A stretch of DNA of 64,000 bases from Gonatopus flavifemur (taxonomy: Eukaryota > Arthropoda > Insecta > Hymenoptera > Dryinidae): assembly GCA_018340375.1 (NCBI GenBank), contig JAFFJZ010000004.1:45858001-45922000 (forward strand), read 5' to 3'. A program made the position numbers and the translations under genes. This document shows, in pieces, positions 10,926-22,078 of this stretch. Each line of letters begins with the position of its first letter. The stretch's first letter is position 1. The notes under the pieces are model-generated. The model worked only from the letters and a program-made list of their open reading frames with translations. It ran no database searches and was not told the origin of the DNA.

Positions 10926-12172
10926 CCAGTTTGCAAAACCACCTAAGGTAACTGACCCCATTAGCGAACGCGACCCCTTTAGTGAACCTCGAGATAATAA
11001 AACCTCTTTTACGAACAAGAACTGTTTACCTATTACGTGCTGTGAAGATTATTCCAATCTTCAAACATTATTGTTCGTGATTAATGCGGAAACAAATGGA
11101 AGGAAGAAAAATGTAATTCACGAAATAAATAAAGATTCATGCCGAGTGTCACAACGAGCTTTGCCTTCGTGAATCTTACAAGGTGAGTTAAGAATGGACA
11201 TTTTTTCAATTGTGCATTTTCATAGTATTAGTGCGACCATTGAACTATTTTATGTATCCAATCTATTGATATTATTCAAATTAAGATAATATAGGGTTAT
11301 TTTCAATAACTGTCAGTCGCTAACCTAGAAAATTGCGCGTTCAGAAATACACACACGAAAATGATCGGTGAACCTATTACTGAACGAATAAACGTAACAA
11401 TTCATATCACAGGTATCTACTCTAGGCAAATTTTCTCATGAATTCTCATAATGCGCATAATTTTTCAATCAATCTATAAATTCCTCCAAGGATTGGAATA
11501 AACATGTAAAATTGTAAACACTACTTGGAATTATCAATTTTTTTCGCCAAAGTAACTCAAGCAGCAACAGAAGTTCAAAGTATATATAAAATAAAAACGT
11601 TGGTAGAATTTGAGAATGAGATACGAAGAACATATCATGAAAGTTCATAGAATATACGAATGAGACTGTTTTAAATATACTCAGAACGTACATAGTACAT
11701 TTTAAATGTACGATATTCATTCAATCGACGTTCGACTGACGTCCCGTCATACATTCGATTACATACGTTCGATGAATATGCATAGCACCTATGAGAAGGT
11801 CTCATTAGAATGTGCACAGAATATATTTCGAATATCATCAGGAAAGTGATGATAACTCATCTGAGCAGCCTCAGATTCTACGCGTTCAGTAATGGGGTCA
11901 ATCAGCGTTCACTAATTCATGCGACCTGTTCACTAATGGAGGTATTGTTAACATTTCATTAATTTCATTATTTTTATTGTTATCACTTGGAAAATGAATA
12001 AAAAATCACGCTAAGAGAAAATGGAAATGCTCAATCTACCTTATTTACTCGTGGAAATTCATTTTGAAGAAATTATTCATGAAATAATTTATATTTAGAG
12101 TGCTTGTGTTCTCAAATGTTCACTAATCGGGTCAGTTACCTTACTATGTGGCATTTCAGATTTTTTGAACAA
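10926..12172. mobile_element. Possible DNA transposon relic with subterminal repeats
   Basis: The left end reads AAGGTAACTGACCCCATTAG (10946 onward) and the right end carries its inverted form (GTTCACTAATCGGGTCAGTT at 12118, then ACCTTA). The motif GTTCACTAAT or GTTCAGTAAT recurs at 11884, 11907, 11928 and 12118, with reversed copies at 10952-10987. Multiple short terminal and subterminal repeats of this kind are typical transposase-binding sites. No transposase frame is present; no target duplication was identified. Confidence 0.5.
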
Positions 12173-12796
12173 AATTCGCTCCCAGGCACAATTTTGGAGG
12201 TATCACATGAACTTGAGCTCAAAATACTGGTAAGGGATCCACCTTTGATGGTGATCTACCTTCTCTGTCGTCAGAATGGTGGTTGACGTATTTGAAAAAG
12301 GTCGGAGTTCACAAAACACGTGTGAAATAGAAATCATAATGATGAAATCAAGTGAAATCGTATAAACTATCGACGAAATATTATTTTCCTGCATTTTCCC
12401 ATAGAGGAGGAAACATTAGGTGAGTGAAGAGTTCTCAGTATAATTCAGTATCAGCCAGCAACCCCTATCTAGGGGTGAGAAATGAATTTCCTCAGAAATA
12501 GGAGTTGTTTTTTTGAACCAGATGGGATATGGAAAAGTTTGCATATGGATTCATGGGATGCGGAGGATTGTACAAATTTGCAATCAGAGAACCTTGAGAA
12601 GGAATTGTTTATGAAAAAATGATTTAAACAAATCACAGAAAAAATTATCTCAAGTAAAAACTGATACTGCCATTCGATTTTTCAGGACCATTGTTTCCGT
12701 AAAATCGAATAGCGATATCACGATATCACTTAGTCAAAGTACATTCAAAATGATTGAGAATAGAGGAAAACCCATTTCAATTTCCTTACCTTTCTA
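12173..12796. other. No recognisable feature
   Basis: AT-rich, with no open frame or repeat that I can support. Confidence 0.4.
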
Positions 12797-14498
12797 ATAT
12801 ACAGGGTGAGTCAGAACGTCATGAAGTCCTGCGGTGAGAATATTCCTGAGGTGATTTGGAGAAGATTTTTCCTTTGGCAAATTTTGATCTGAGGCCTAGT
12901 TTTAGAGTTATAGCCATTCGCAGTTGACCAATCGGGACGTTACTATACCGTTGATACAGGGATGCCACTACGAACAGCTGACGCAGAGGGTTTAACTGAG
13001 TGTGAAGGGCGAAGTGAGGTATTTTCAGATGGGAAATATGAGAAAATGCGTGAATCCAAGGAATTGCACGGTATTCAAGACCAAGGATATGTATTTTGTA
13101 TGTTGAGGATAAATTTCGATCGAGATAAGGAACAGAAAAATTTTTGTAAAAATGAATTTTTCAAAAGTCACCTCATTCGACTCGAAATCACTCGAAACGT
13201 GTGAGAAAGTCGTTAGGAGGGCATTTCGGCCGTCGTAACTCCGTTAGAACTGAGAGGTCGATGACCGATTGTTGCAAAATTATTCTAAGTTCAATGACAG
13301 GTGCAAAAAATGAAAAAAATCGTTTTCTCCGTCAAGGCCTCCTCTTGCAGAATCAACGATTCTCGGTACCGGTTATGATAGGACGTCGATAAGTTTAGAA
13401 AAATTCACAAATTCAATCACGAAGGAGGGACTTGTAAATTTTTGAAAGAATCAATTTTTCAAAAGGCATCTCATTCGACTCAGAATCACTCGAAACGTAT
13501 AAAAAAGTCGTTTGTAGGGCATTTCGGTCATCTTAATCGCCTTAGACCTCACAGGTGGATGAACGATTGTTGCAAAATTATTCTAAGTGCAATGACAGGT
13601 GCAATAAATGAAAAAAATCGTTTTCTTTGTCATTTGTGAACGCACAGATGTGATTGTCATTGCACTTAGAATAATTTTGCAACAATCGTTTATCCACCTG
13701 TGAGGTCTAAGGCGATTAAGATGACCGAAATGCCCTCCAAACGACTTTTTCACACGTCTCGAGTGATTCTGAGTCGAATGAGATGCCTTTTGAAAAATTG
13801 ATGTTTTCAAAAATTTACAAGTCCCTCCTTCGTGATTGAACTTGTGAATTTTTCTGAATTTATCGACGTCCTATGATAACCGGTACCAAGAATCCTTTAT
13901 TCTGCAAGAGGAGGCCGAGCTGAACAAAGAATGGAGTTAATCACATCTGTGCGTTCAGAAATGACGGAGAAAACGATTTTTTTCATTTTTTGCACCTGTC
14001 ATTGAACTTAGAATAATTTTGCAACAATCGGTCATCGACCTCTCAGTTCTAACGGAGTTACGACGGCCGAAATGCCCTCCTAACGACTTTCTCACACGTT
14101 TCGAGTGATTTCGAGTCGAATGAGGTGACTTTTGAAAAATTCATTTTTACAAAAATTTTTCTGTTCCTTATCTCGATCGAAATTTATCCTCAACATACAA
14201 AATACATATGCTTGGTCTTGAATACCGTGCAATTTTTCGGATTCACGCATTTTCTCATATTTCCCATATGAAAATACCTCACTTCGCCCTTCACACTCAG
14301 TTAAACCCTCTGCGTCAGCTGTTCGGAGTGGCATCCCTGTATCAACGGTATAGTAACGTCCCGATTGGTCAACTGCGAATGGCTATAACTCTAAAACTAG
14401 GCCTCAGATCAAAATTTGCCAAAGGAAAAATCTTCTCCAAATCACCTCAGGAATATTCTCACCGCAGGACTTCATGCGGTCTCACTCACCCTGTATAC
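12797..14498. mobile_element. 1.7 kb near-perfect palindrome (foldback element)
   Basis: The left arm (12797-13597) and right arm (13657-14498) are inverted copies, starting with TATACAGGGTGAGTCAGAA and ending with the reverse of it. The loop is about 59 bp. Each arm contains two diverged tandem units of about 175 bp, built around GGGCATTTCGG and TGCAAAATTATTCTAAG. Relative to the right arm, the left arm lacks about 44 bp around 13335. The mirrored 80-codon frames at 12962-13204 and 14092-14334 arise from the symmetry and are probably not genes. Confidence 0.9.
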
Positions 14499-14610
14499 AT
14501 ATGTGAACATTCGTAAAATTTTTGTTCCTCCTCTCGATCATGGAAGGAAGAAGTTCATGATTATACAATTTTCCAACTAAACTTATGGTGCGACAATCTA
14601 TTTACACTCA

Positions 14611-14818
14611 CACGGCAAAAAATGAACTGTTAATTTCACCAGAATTCCGGTTACTATATGGATAGCAAGGAATATCTGTGTCTTTTACTGGAATTCTTGT
14701 TAAATTTACTGGAGCCCTTGTTAAATTTGCCGGAGACTTGATTCATTTAACTAGAATTCCGGTTAAAATAGCAGTAATTCTGGCTGTCCATTTATTAACT
14801 AGAGTATTTTTTTCCGTG
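14611..14818. mobile_element. MITE with CACGGCAAAAAAT ends
   Basis: Terminal inverted repeats CACGGCAAAAAAT (14611) and ATTTTTTTCCGTG (ending 14818). The interior has three or four diverged repeats of a TTACTGGAATTCTTGTTAAA type. No coding capacity; target duplication not resolved. Confidence 0.65.
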
Positions 14819-15252
14819 CACAACCCATCCCAAGGCAGTAAACTGAGGAGCAGAAGGGCTTCATGGTGCCCTGAAATGGTGCAACGCACAGCTGCCTAAG
14901 TCTCACCGTTCAGCGCGATCCGACAGCAAAAATCGTCTATTCTCCCTCTTCCCTTCTTCCTCTCGAGTTGCGATAAGCTTGATTCCGAAATCTCGTTCTC
15001 GTCGTAACAATGATGAGGAGTGATTGTACGAACAAATTACAAAAACTAAATAAAGCTCATTCAATCTTGAGATATATGAGCGAGTTTTCATAGCCGTGAG
15101 TTTCTGTAGGAACTATTGCTATTATACTATTTACTATTTCCATGAGGTGCACATGTCCACCCAAAAAATACGACCCAACTGGAGATCCGATATGAATATT
15201 GATTTTTTGAAATGAATTGATACTATGAACTCAGTTTAGCCCATTGTGGGGG
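14819..15252. other. No recognisable feature
   Basis: No motif or repeat found apart from the start of the dispersed repeat that follows. Confidence 0.4.
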
Positions 15253-15645
15253 GGAGCGAAATTAAAAAATGTTTCAAAACCGAAGAATAATAGTGTGGGA
15301 AGTTGCTACCAATCAAGACTTTCAACATGAACTACAACAAAATGAACTCGGACACCATCTTTGGGTCGAGAATTGCAATCGAAGCTCTTCAAAATCACCC
15401 TGCTCCGAGCATTCCCTAACGCGTTGACAGGATATGTATGAACAGTTAGATTCGAATAAGTTTTGATTTGTACCACTCTTGGAGAGAGGGAGCTTGATGA
15501 AAAGTATTCTATTGGAGGGAGAAGGACAACCACCTCCCGTTTTTCTCGGCACAGAACGAGGATGACCGTGAATCAATTCACAATGCAATTTTCAACTCAT
15601 TATTCCATCGTCAATAATTGATGGAACATATTAATTCTCGCATAG
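15253..15645 (+). repeat. Dispersed repeat, copy 1
   Basis: Diverged direct copy of 39259-39640. Both start GCGAAATT followed by a TGTTTCA or AGTTTCA block, share GAAGTTGCTAC or AAAGTTGCTAC, and end with CAATTCACA, TCAACTCAT and CATCAAT-type words at the same spacing. Family unknown. Confidence 0.65.
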
Positions 15646-15782
15646 AACTGATGAATTATATTAACATGAGGTAGTCGATTCTTTGTCATCCTCTCTACGT
15701 CATCCTTCCTATAGCCTACCAAAAGTATTCGTAAAAAATTTTTTTGGCTACAAAAATTGATATTCGTCGAGGTCTTGTACAA

Positions 15783-16223
15783 CGTGACCCTGGTCCAATG
15801 AGTTATCCTCGCGGGTTGAAAACCGCGAGTGAAGTCGCGACGTGATATGTTACCTACAAACCCTCTGCTCATCTAATCCACCTCGTAAAGTCCATCCTCA
15901 AAGTGTATGGACCTTCCTGGTTTCCTCTCAAAGTTCGTCCATCCACCGTTAAGGATCCCAAATATATCTTTCAAGCCATCAAAGATTCCCGGTACCTGTC
16001 AGATAATCTGACACACGTTGTTGATCGAGTGATTCGAACACTCGCATTTTCCGGTCACCCTGAGAATCTCCTCACAATGGTCATAGATGGAAGGCAGCAA
16101 ATCAGGGAACTCGCATGTAGGCAAGTTTTGGAAGCGACTTCAACACACAACGGGGAGTCAGTACAATCTTCCAAAGTTCCAATCAACTTCATCGCAAGTT
16201 ATTACACTGATAAGGGAAGTTAG
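15783..16223 (+). pseudogene. Fragment of a multicopy protein family, function unknown
   Basis: In one frame the sequence reads RDPGPMSYPRGLKTASEV, a TGA stop at 15843-15845, then a long open stretch containing KVYGPSWFPLKVRPS, DSRYLSDNLTHVVD and SGHPENLLTMVIDGRQQIRE. I recall repeated uncharacterised arthropod and cnidarian proteins with the same order (a R-DPG start, a Trp-Phe-x-Ile-Lys block and an AHPENILLAM-like block), usually in many copies per genome. No catalytic signature is visible. The stop and the abrupt end near 16221 mark it as a fragment. The family link is from memory and unverified. Confidence 0.5.
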
Positions 16224-16920
16224 GTTGGTGTCAGAGCCAGATTTTTTCCAGACTTCACAGACAAGGAGTGTAGTTGTGGGAGTAGTAGTTCTACTGCGTC
16301 GTAAGTACATAAACCCATAGCAGAGGGTGAGCTTATCACATTGAGAGTACATTTGAATTCACAGATTCATTTCCCTCTGTTTGTCCTGATTCAGATGTTT
16401 TTATACAATAATTTCATGTGTATCACCATAATTACATGGTAGGTTCTTGAGTCTATTTGACTACAGCGAAGAAGCATGGAATAAAAAGAATGATATTAAA
16501 AGAGGATAAACGGTTGAGAGAAGATGAACAATAAAGAGAATATAAAGTTATTCGGGTCTCCTTGGATGACAAATTCATACACTTTGAATGATAACTCCTG
16601 AAAGGGGAGTTATATGTACATTCGAATAGAAGATGTATCAACGTATCTAACTCGTCAGAGTTGCAAAGAGGGCAGGGGCAGGCAAGTGAAGGGTGTCAAG
16701 TTATCAAGCATGATGTATGAAATTGCTGCGAAAATCCATATTTGGGGTGAAACATCCCCCTTCGATGTATACCGTCGTAAGATGAATACTTGCGACTTTC
16801 GATTGGCTCTAAAAATTCCCTGTTTCTGTATCCACGTACAAATAGGAGGAATGATTGTCATTCACTATCAGTTGCACCTGAATTATCTCGAGGAACCCTC
16901 AAAACTCGTCATTGGCGTCG
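16205..16920 (+). repeat. Dispersed repeat with inverted sister at 19950-20340
   Basis: AGGTTGGTGTCAGAGCCAG and, about 440 bp later, GGGTGTCAAG, TTCGATGTATACCG and CACTATCAGTTG all recur in inverse at 20020-20320, where the first two blocks are adjacent. The phrase TTGGTGTCAGAGCC resembles an LTR-element primer-binding site, so this may be the 5' internal part of an unnamed LTR retrotransposon; that is inference. Confidence 0.55.
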
Positions 16921-17397
16921 ATTGCCGGAACTCATTATCCATACTATTGTATAGATCGTGCACGTGGCTGGTACGTCCCTTGTAAGAAGGTATCGGAAAT
17001 ATGTGCACCTGTTTCGCGAATGGATATGAGGCAGGCGCTCGTAGAGCTACCAGCTACTGATATGAAACGAGATGGAAAGTTCCCTTGTAGCTTCCTAACA
17101 TCCCGCCCACGTCATTTTCACCAGTTAGAAGTAAGAATCCAGCGTTATAGTTGCAAATTGATCTCGTTGAACTTAGCACAAGATGAGAGTATAATACAAT
17201 ATCCTGCGCTATTAATGCAAACTAACCTAAATGAACTTAGCCTAAGTTAACACAAAATACAAGCAGTAAAGCTAAGCACCGTCCTCGACTCTGCTATGTG
17301 GGTTTGACTCATGAATCGGGCGTTTGAGTTCCGATATGGCGTTGCGTAGCTTGACCACTCTAACTAACCCTTCGGGACTGGGGTAAGTCGTGATGAC
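16921..17397. other. No recognisable feature
   Basis: Open frame 16912-17250 (plus) has no motif. Nothing else is supported. Confidence 0.4.
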
Positions 17398-17985
17398 TCA
17401 AGCGATAGGCCATCTTGCAGGCGCCATGATATCATGAGCTACCAAAACTGAGTCACCTACTTGAAAAGATGGCTGAGCAACCGTCCACTCATAGCGCACC
17501 TGTAAAGATTGGAGGTACTCCCGAGACCATTCATTCCACCAATTTTGCAACACTTTGTAGTAGCTCCCATCTCTCCAGTAGAGGTTTCGTCCAAATCGCA
17601 TGGTTTTAGGACCAGGAACGAACTTGAGCCTATCAGCAGATGAGACAGCGTTAGCATGAGGGTGTCCGGAGGATCACCAGTTAATGGCAAGAGGAGTGGC
17701 GAGTTGAGGCAAGTTTCTACCTGTGTCAACAAAGTATCAAACTCCTTGAAGGTCAACGTACTTAGACCGATGACTCTGCGGAGGTGGTGCTTCACCGACT
17801 TGACCACTGCTCTCCAAATCCCGCCGAAGTGTGGAGCACTTGGCGGATTGAAATGCCAAGAAGTCCCCTTTTTTATTTTCTAGTATCGCGGATAATTCCT
17901 GAGCATAATTTGATGACTTCTTGTACGTTCTCTGGGGCTCTGTATTAGCGCCAACGGAGGTAGTGCCGAGCAGTGACCACGGCAA
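17398..17985 (-). pseudogene. pol: BEL/Pao retrotransposon integrase tail
   Basis: Read on the minus strand from 17985: a degenerate GTTSVGANTE (normally a DNGTxFVGAN block around the second catalytic Asp), then WHFNPPSAPHFGGIWRA, which is diagnostic for BEL/Pao integrases, then VKSVKHHLRRV, LTQVETCLNSPLLLPL and LTLSHLLIG. A frame change follows, and the C-terminal Trp-rich domain appears (WRDGSYYKVLQNWWNEWSRE, then VGDSVLV). In a live element this part joins cDNA to the genome. Frame changes, and loss of the upstream pol where mariner sequence begins at about 18003, make it a relic. Confidence 0.9.
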
Positions 17986-18002
17986 GAAGTGAATCGCCTA
18001 AA

Positions 18003-18945
18003 GGTTGCTATGAAGCTCGTCAAGGCATATGGTGATCATGCTCTATCAGAAGCAACATGCAAAAGATGGTTTCAGTAGTTCAAAGATAATGATCTTGATG
18101 TGAGGGATGAAGAACGTGAAAGACCACCAAAAAAGTTTGGAAACGCCGAACTGCGAGCAATATTGAATCAAGATGATACTTTGAGTCAGAAGCGAATGGC
18201 AGCAATGTTAAATGTTGCACAACAAACAATTTCTGACCGTCTGAAAGCTACGGGAAAGATCCAAGAGTGTGGAAAATGGGTGCCACGTGGATTGAATGAA
18301 AGACATATGGAGAACCGAAAAAACACTTGTGACATTTTGCTTCAAAGACACGAAAGAGAATCAGTTTTGCATCAAATTGTTACTGGCGATGAGAAATGGA
18401 TTTATTCCAAGAATCCTGAACGCAGAGAATCATGGTTTGGTCCGGGACAACCATCAACATCGACTGCAAAACCAGATCGATTCGGCAAGAAGGCAATGCT
18501 CTGTGTTTGGTGGGACCAAAAAGATGTGGTGTATCATGAGTTCCCAAAACCTGGTGGAACTGTTGATACTGTTCGCTACAGACAAAAAATGATCAATTCA
18601 AACCATTCATCGATCGAAAAACGACCGGAATGGGCCAGAAGACACGGCAAAGTAATTTTATCCCACGACAGTGCACCTCCACACAAAGCGAAACCGCATG
18701 GGAACACGCATTGGCTGAACAGCACTTCGATTCCTACGAAGAAGTCGACAATTGGGTGTCTGAATGGTTTTCTTCAAGAGACGAACATTTCTATCGGCGT
18801 GGTATCCACAAATTGCCAGGAAGATGGTCAAAATATGTAGGAAGCAATGGTCAATACTTTGAATGAATTTTTCTTTACTTTCGCATTCGCAATTAGTATT
18901 TCATCTCCACAAAAAAAACTGCTCATTCCATACCGGTACACCTGG
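18003..18945 (+). mobile_element. mariner-family DNA transposon, 5'-truncated
   Basis: The transposase pseudogene at 18010-18864 is followed by a 3' untranslated stretch. The end TACCGGTACACCTGG stops at 18945 and is followed by TA, as expected for a mariner 3' inverted repeat with a TA target. The 5' end is missing: recognisable mariner sequence begins at about 18003, right against the BEL/Pao relic. Confidence 0.85.
18010..18864 (+). pseudogene. mariner transposase pseudogene
   Basis: The N-terminal helix-turn-helix region reads AYGDHALSEATCKRWFQ, then a TAG stop at 18076-18078 where a Lys codon is usual. The frame continues with MAAMLNVAQQTISDRL (second HTH) and WVPRGLNE. The first catalytic Asp is in TGDEKWIY and the second in SHDSAPPH. 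The third acidic residue and its proline-rich context are deleted near 18690, and the frame shifts. The C-terminus continues in another frame (HALAEQHFDSYEEV, then FYRRGIHKLPGRW). In mariners these three acidic residues cut and join the DNA, so this copy is dead. Confidence 0.95.
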
Positions 18946-20019
18946 TAATGATCGTCATCGAACAAAGACCTTGAATATTTTCACCTGACGAATGTTGAAC
19001 TCTCGTTGACTTGAAAAGGAATATTCGAAACGGGAATTAAATTCAATATTGGAAGCTCAATGAATGTTCAATACAGAGAATACCCGAAAATGACGGGAGT
19101 TAATGGAATACATTAGCAGCAGCTCATGATATTGTTGACAGCGCCCAGAAACCAGTTCCGCGGCATCGATATAGAGCGAATTCTTTCCTTGATTGCAGCA
19201 GCGAAAATCTCCACAGCGTAAAATTCAATATTTGAGTCCCAATTAGTGGACCTCTGCATCCAGCATCGAAATCTCTGCGCTGTATCAATGGCACCAGCAA
19301 AGTAAATGGGCAATTCAAATCTTCCCCGGCCCAATACAGCGTTCGCGGCATATGCAAATCACGGATAGGACTCCGTACGCAGCGAATAGCCATCCGCTCT
19401 CTAGCAGTGAGTACTCATAAAAAGGAAGATACTAAGATGCGTTGTATGACACATTCATGAATGATCTTCAAAAATATTGATATCAGTATCACAGAACCTG
19501 GAAAACATGAGTGTTTTCTCCTGCAGTCGAAAACAGTCATCCTCCCTTCCCATGTCAGTACTGACCCATGCGTGAACACGGTTACATACGTGTCAGTACT
19601 CACATGGTGTCAACATACTATTTGCGAAGGTGCAATCGTAATGAGATATTTGTAGAGAATGCAATTATCGTGGAACATTCGCATCATGGAGGAGAATTAA
19701 GAACTATGCATGTCCAATAGGGTGGTCCTTATTTAACTCCGATAACGTATTTCTCATTTTTGTATGGGGCACCCTCTAATTTCCTTCTACATCATGGAAA
19801 AGTGATACATCATTCTTTATATAATCCTCAGAAGAGGTATGGGACTCGCTACCGGTGTTTCGAAGGGGCGTTTTGGAGGAAGAAACACGTAAAACCACTC
19901 TCTACGAGAGAGATGTATTCTGCAACACGGAATCGTTCTAATTTTTCGAACATGAATAATTTTTAATTCTATTTACCTTCAATGAATTGTACAAGGACTT
20001 TTGAACATTGAGAGCACTC
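18946..20019. other. No recognisable gene
   Basis: Overlapping minus-strand open frames at 19113-19393 have no motif. The pair TGTCAGTACTGACCC and GTGTCAGTACTCACA around 19553-19605 forms a small local repeat. Nothing else is supported. Confidence 0.4.
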
Positions 20020-20340
20020 GTTTCAGTTGTAGTGTTAGGGGAAGGGGGTTTTTTACGGGTTTCAAGTGGTTCTTTGGGATAATTCACGTACAACTGATAG
20101 TATATGACAATTATTCCTTCTACTTGTATGTGCACACAGGAACAGAGAATTTTTCGGAACGATGAAAAGCCGCTAGTATTCACCTTGCGTCGGTATACAT
20201 CGAAGGGAGATCTTCACCTCAAAATATGAGTTCACGCAAAAATTTTATACATCATAATCAATACCTTGACACCCTCTACTTACTTGAAAAAAATCCGGCT
20301 CTGACACCAACCTCACCTCCCTTGTGAGCTGATCAATTGT
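20020..20340 (-). repeat. Inverted sister of the 16205-16920 repeat
   Basis: On the minus strand it reads GAGGTTGGTGTCAGAGCCGG, then GGGTGTCAAGG, TTCGATGTATACCG and ACTATCAGTTG, in the same order as 16205-16920 but without the roughly 440 bp that separates the first two blocks there. Predicted peptides in the shared part resemble each other (GMIVIHYQLHLNY and GIIVIYYQLYVNY), so it may have been coding. Confidence 0.55.
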
Positions 20341-21689
20341 TCTCCAACTGTATTTACATGCAGTCTCCTTCTAGGAGACTATGACCTGGATGATATCATC
20401 AGTTCCCCACTCAGCACAAATAGTAATATTGCTACGATAAAACTGCAATATTTCAATATTGCTGTGATAGTCCTAGGATATTTGTGCTCCACGTGTCAAC
20501 CTCCACGTGTTGAGGCTCGATTTGCTCTCGGAATGAGAGTGAGTTGAGGGCAGGGTTGCACGAAATATATCTCCCCACTTTTAGAATGGAGGGGTGGTGA
20601 TGAGTGAATTATAAGATGGAATAGGAGCGTTGAGAGGAGTTCTGAAACTGTGAATCATGTATTTGATTGGTTCTTGAGACTTCCCACTCAATACTTTTCG
20701 CCATAGAGCCTCCTCAGATTTCGTCATCCCCACTGGAAATTGAAGACTGTCTCCTTCCCCAGGAGAAGCGGCGGGCCCGACTCAAATATTATCGATTGAT
20801 GGTTTGGTATCCAAGAGTGTCATGAACCAAATTCAATTCGAATTCGAGCATTTCCGAATATCATGTAAGAACTCTAGGAATCGCTCAGACGACAGCAATT
20901 TTGGGCAATCCGAACGTAGTGTGTGACCTGAAGATGATGTCAGATTTCAATTTTCTGCGTCCATCTTGAAGATTTTCATTTGTAGGAACTTTCCCGCACT
21001 ATTACTCTTCGATTCTAGGACTTTTCGGAATCCTGCGCTACCCTACTGGATAACATCGTGAGATTTTGAAACAACATCGCCAATTTTCTCACAGTGTAGC
21101 TACTTCGATGTGGAATACCGCTAGCGTGACTACAGAAATGTACTTGGGCTCAAATTCAGCCACATTTCCCTTCAGTGTAATCTTTCTACAAGCGGAAGAA
21201 AGTGTGTAGATCAAGTGTTGAGTTTCCACTAGAAAATCTCCCTCCAAATGAAATTTGTACGCCATGATTGGATAATACGTCCATAGACCGTATTTGAACC
21301 GTGGATGTTTCGAACCACTATCCCGAGTGAATCATGCGTGAGTGGTTAAAATTTAGAATAATTGAATGAAACATCTTACCTTCCGAATGGATTTCTTTAG
21401 AAAGGAAGCATATGGATTCCATTTGGTTCGAATGGTTTGATCTTTCCTCCGCAAGAATTGAATGCCTTCAAATGATGGAGGATGTACCTAAAAAATTCAT
21501 AATACAAGAGATGTTAGAATTTTTACTCCTAGATTTAACACTTCCAATTAGAGATTGAGGAACGAAAGTTATGAGGAATATCAGCCTCTAAAACTCATGA
21601 TGTATGAGGGAGAATTGAGGAATCAACCCACCCAGTGGAGGCCCATTCGAAGATTTCCGCATGGATAGAATTACGAAATTCTCATGCGA
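20341..21689. other. No gene; small hairpin at 20413-20488
   Basis: AGCACAAATA at 20413 is inverted at 20479-20488, with AATATTGC repeats inside. The rest has no supported feature. The AGCACAAAT word also ends the 80-bp palindrome at 48024-48103. Confidence 0.4.
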
Positions 21690-22078
21690 ACTCGGATTCT
21701 CACCTGGGACCATTCGGGGTCCCACACAGAACCTGCATTACCCTTCCGGGTCCAGCACGGTTATTCTTTAGGGTCTCGTTCGGAGTATCTGAGGCCGCGA
21801 GCCACAATCACCCAGGTCCTCACTCGAGAGGCTCCTGAATGGACACGACCGAGAACTCCAGGGACTCTGGACGCAACCCGGAAAAATTCCATGCAGGACC
21901 TGAAGGACAGCGCGCACTGGGGAAAGGAACATGTGCAGTCCGCCCCAAAATCCTCTTCCTCGGTGCGGATCGTAGGTGGGAGTCGGACTGATCTCGTGTG
22001 GGATTCTAGGACCGCATGCAAATTCCGCAGGTCCGTGCATCCGGGAATTTTCCCGGGTCATTTTGAGTTTCCAGCACA
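21690..22078. other. GC-rich island, about 390 bp
   Basis: Sharply GC-richer than the AT-rich flanks, with long open frames on both strands (21684-22088 plus, 21761-22079 minus) because stops are rare in GC-rich DNA. It ends with the palindrome CCGGGAATTTTCCCGG at about 22050-22066. I recognise no protein domain. It may be a captured or selected sequence, or a GC-rich repeat. Confidence 0.35.

Noticed and set aside
12962..14334. Two nearly identical 80-codon open frames on opposite strands
   Set aside because: They are mirror images produced by the palindrome; no motif and no separate evidence for coding.
19735..19800. TAGGGTGGTCC and GGGGCACCCTCTA as terminal repeats of a tiny MITE
   Set aside because: The match is short and imperfect, with no target duplication.
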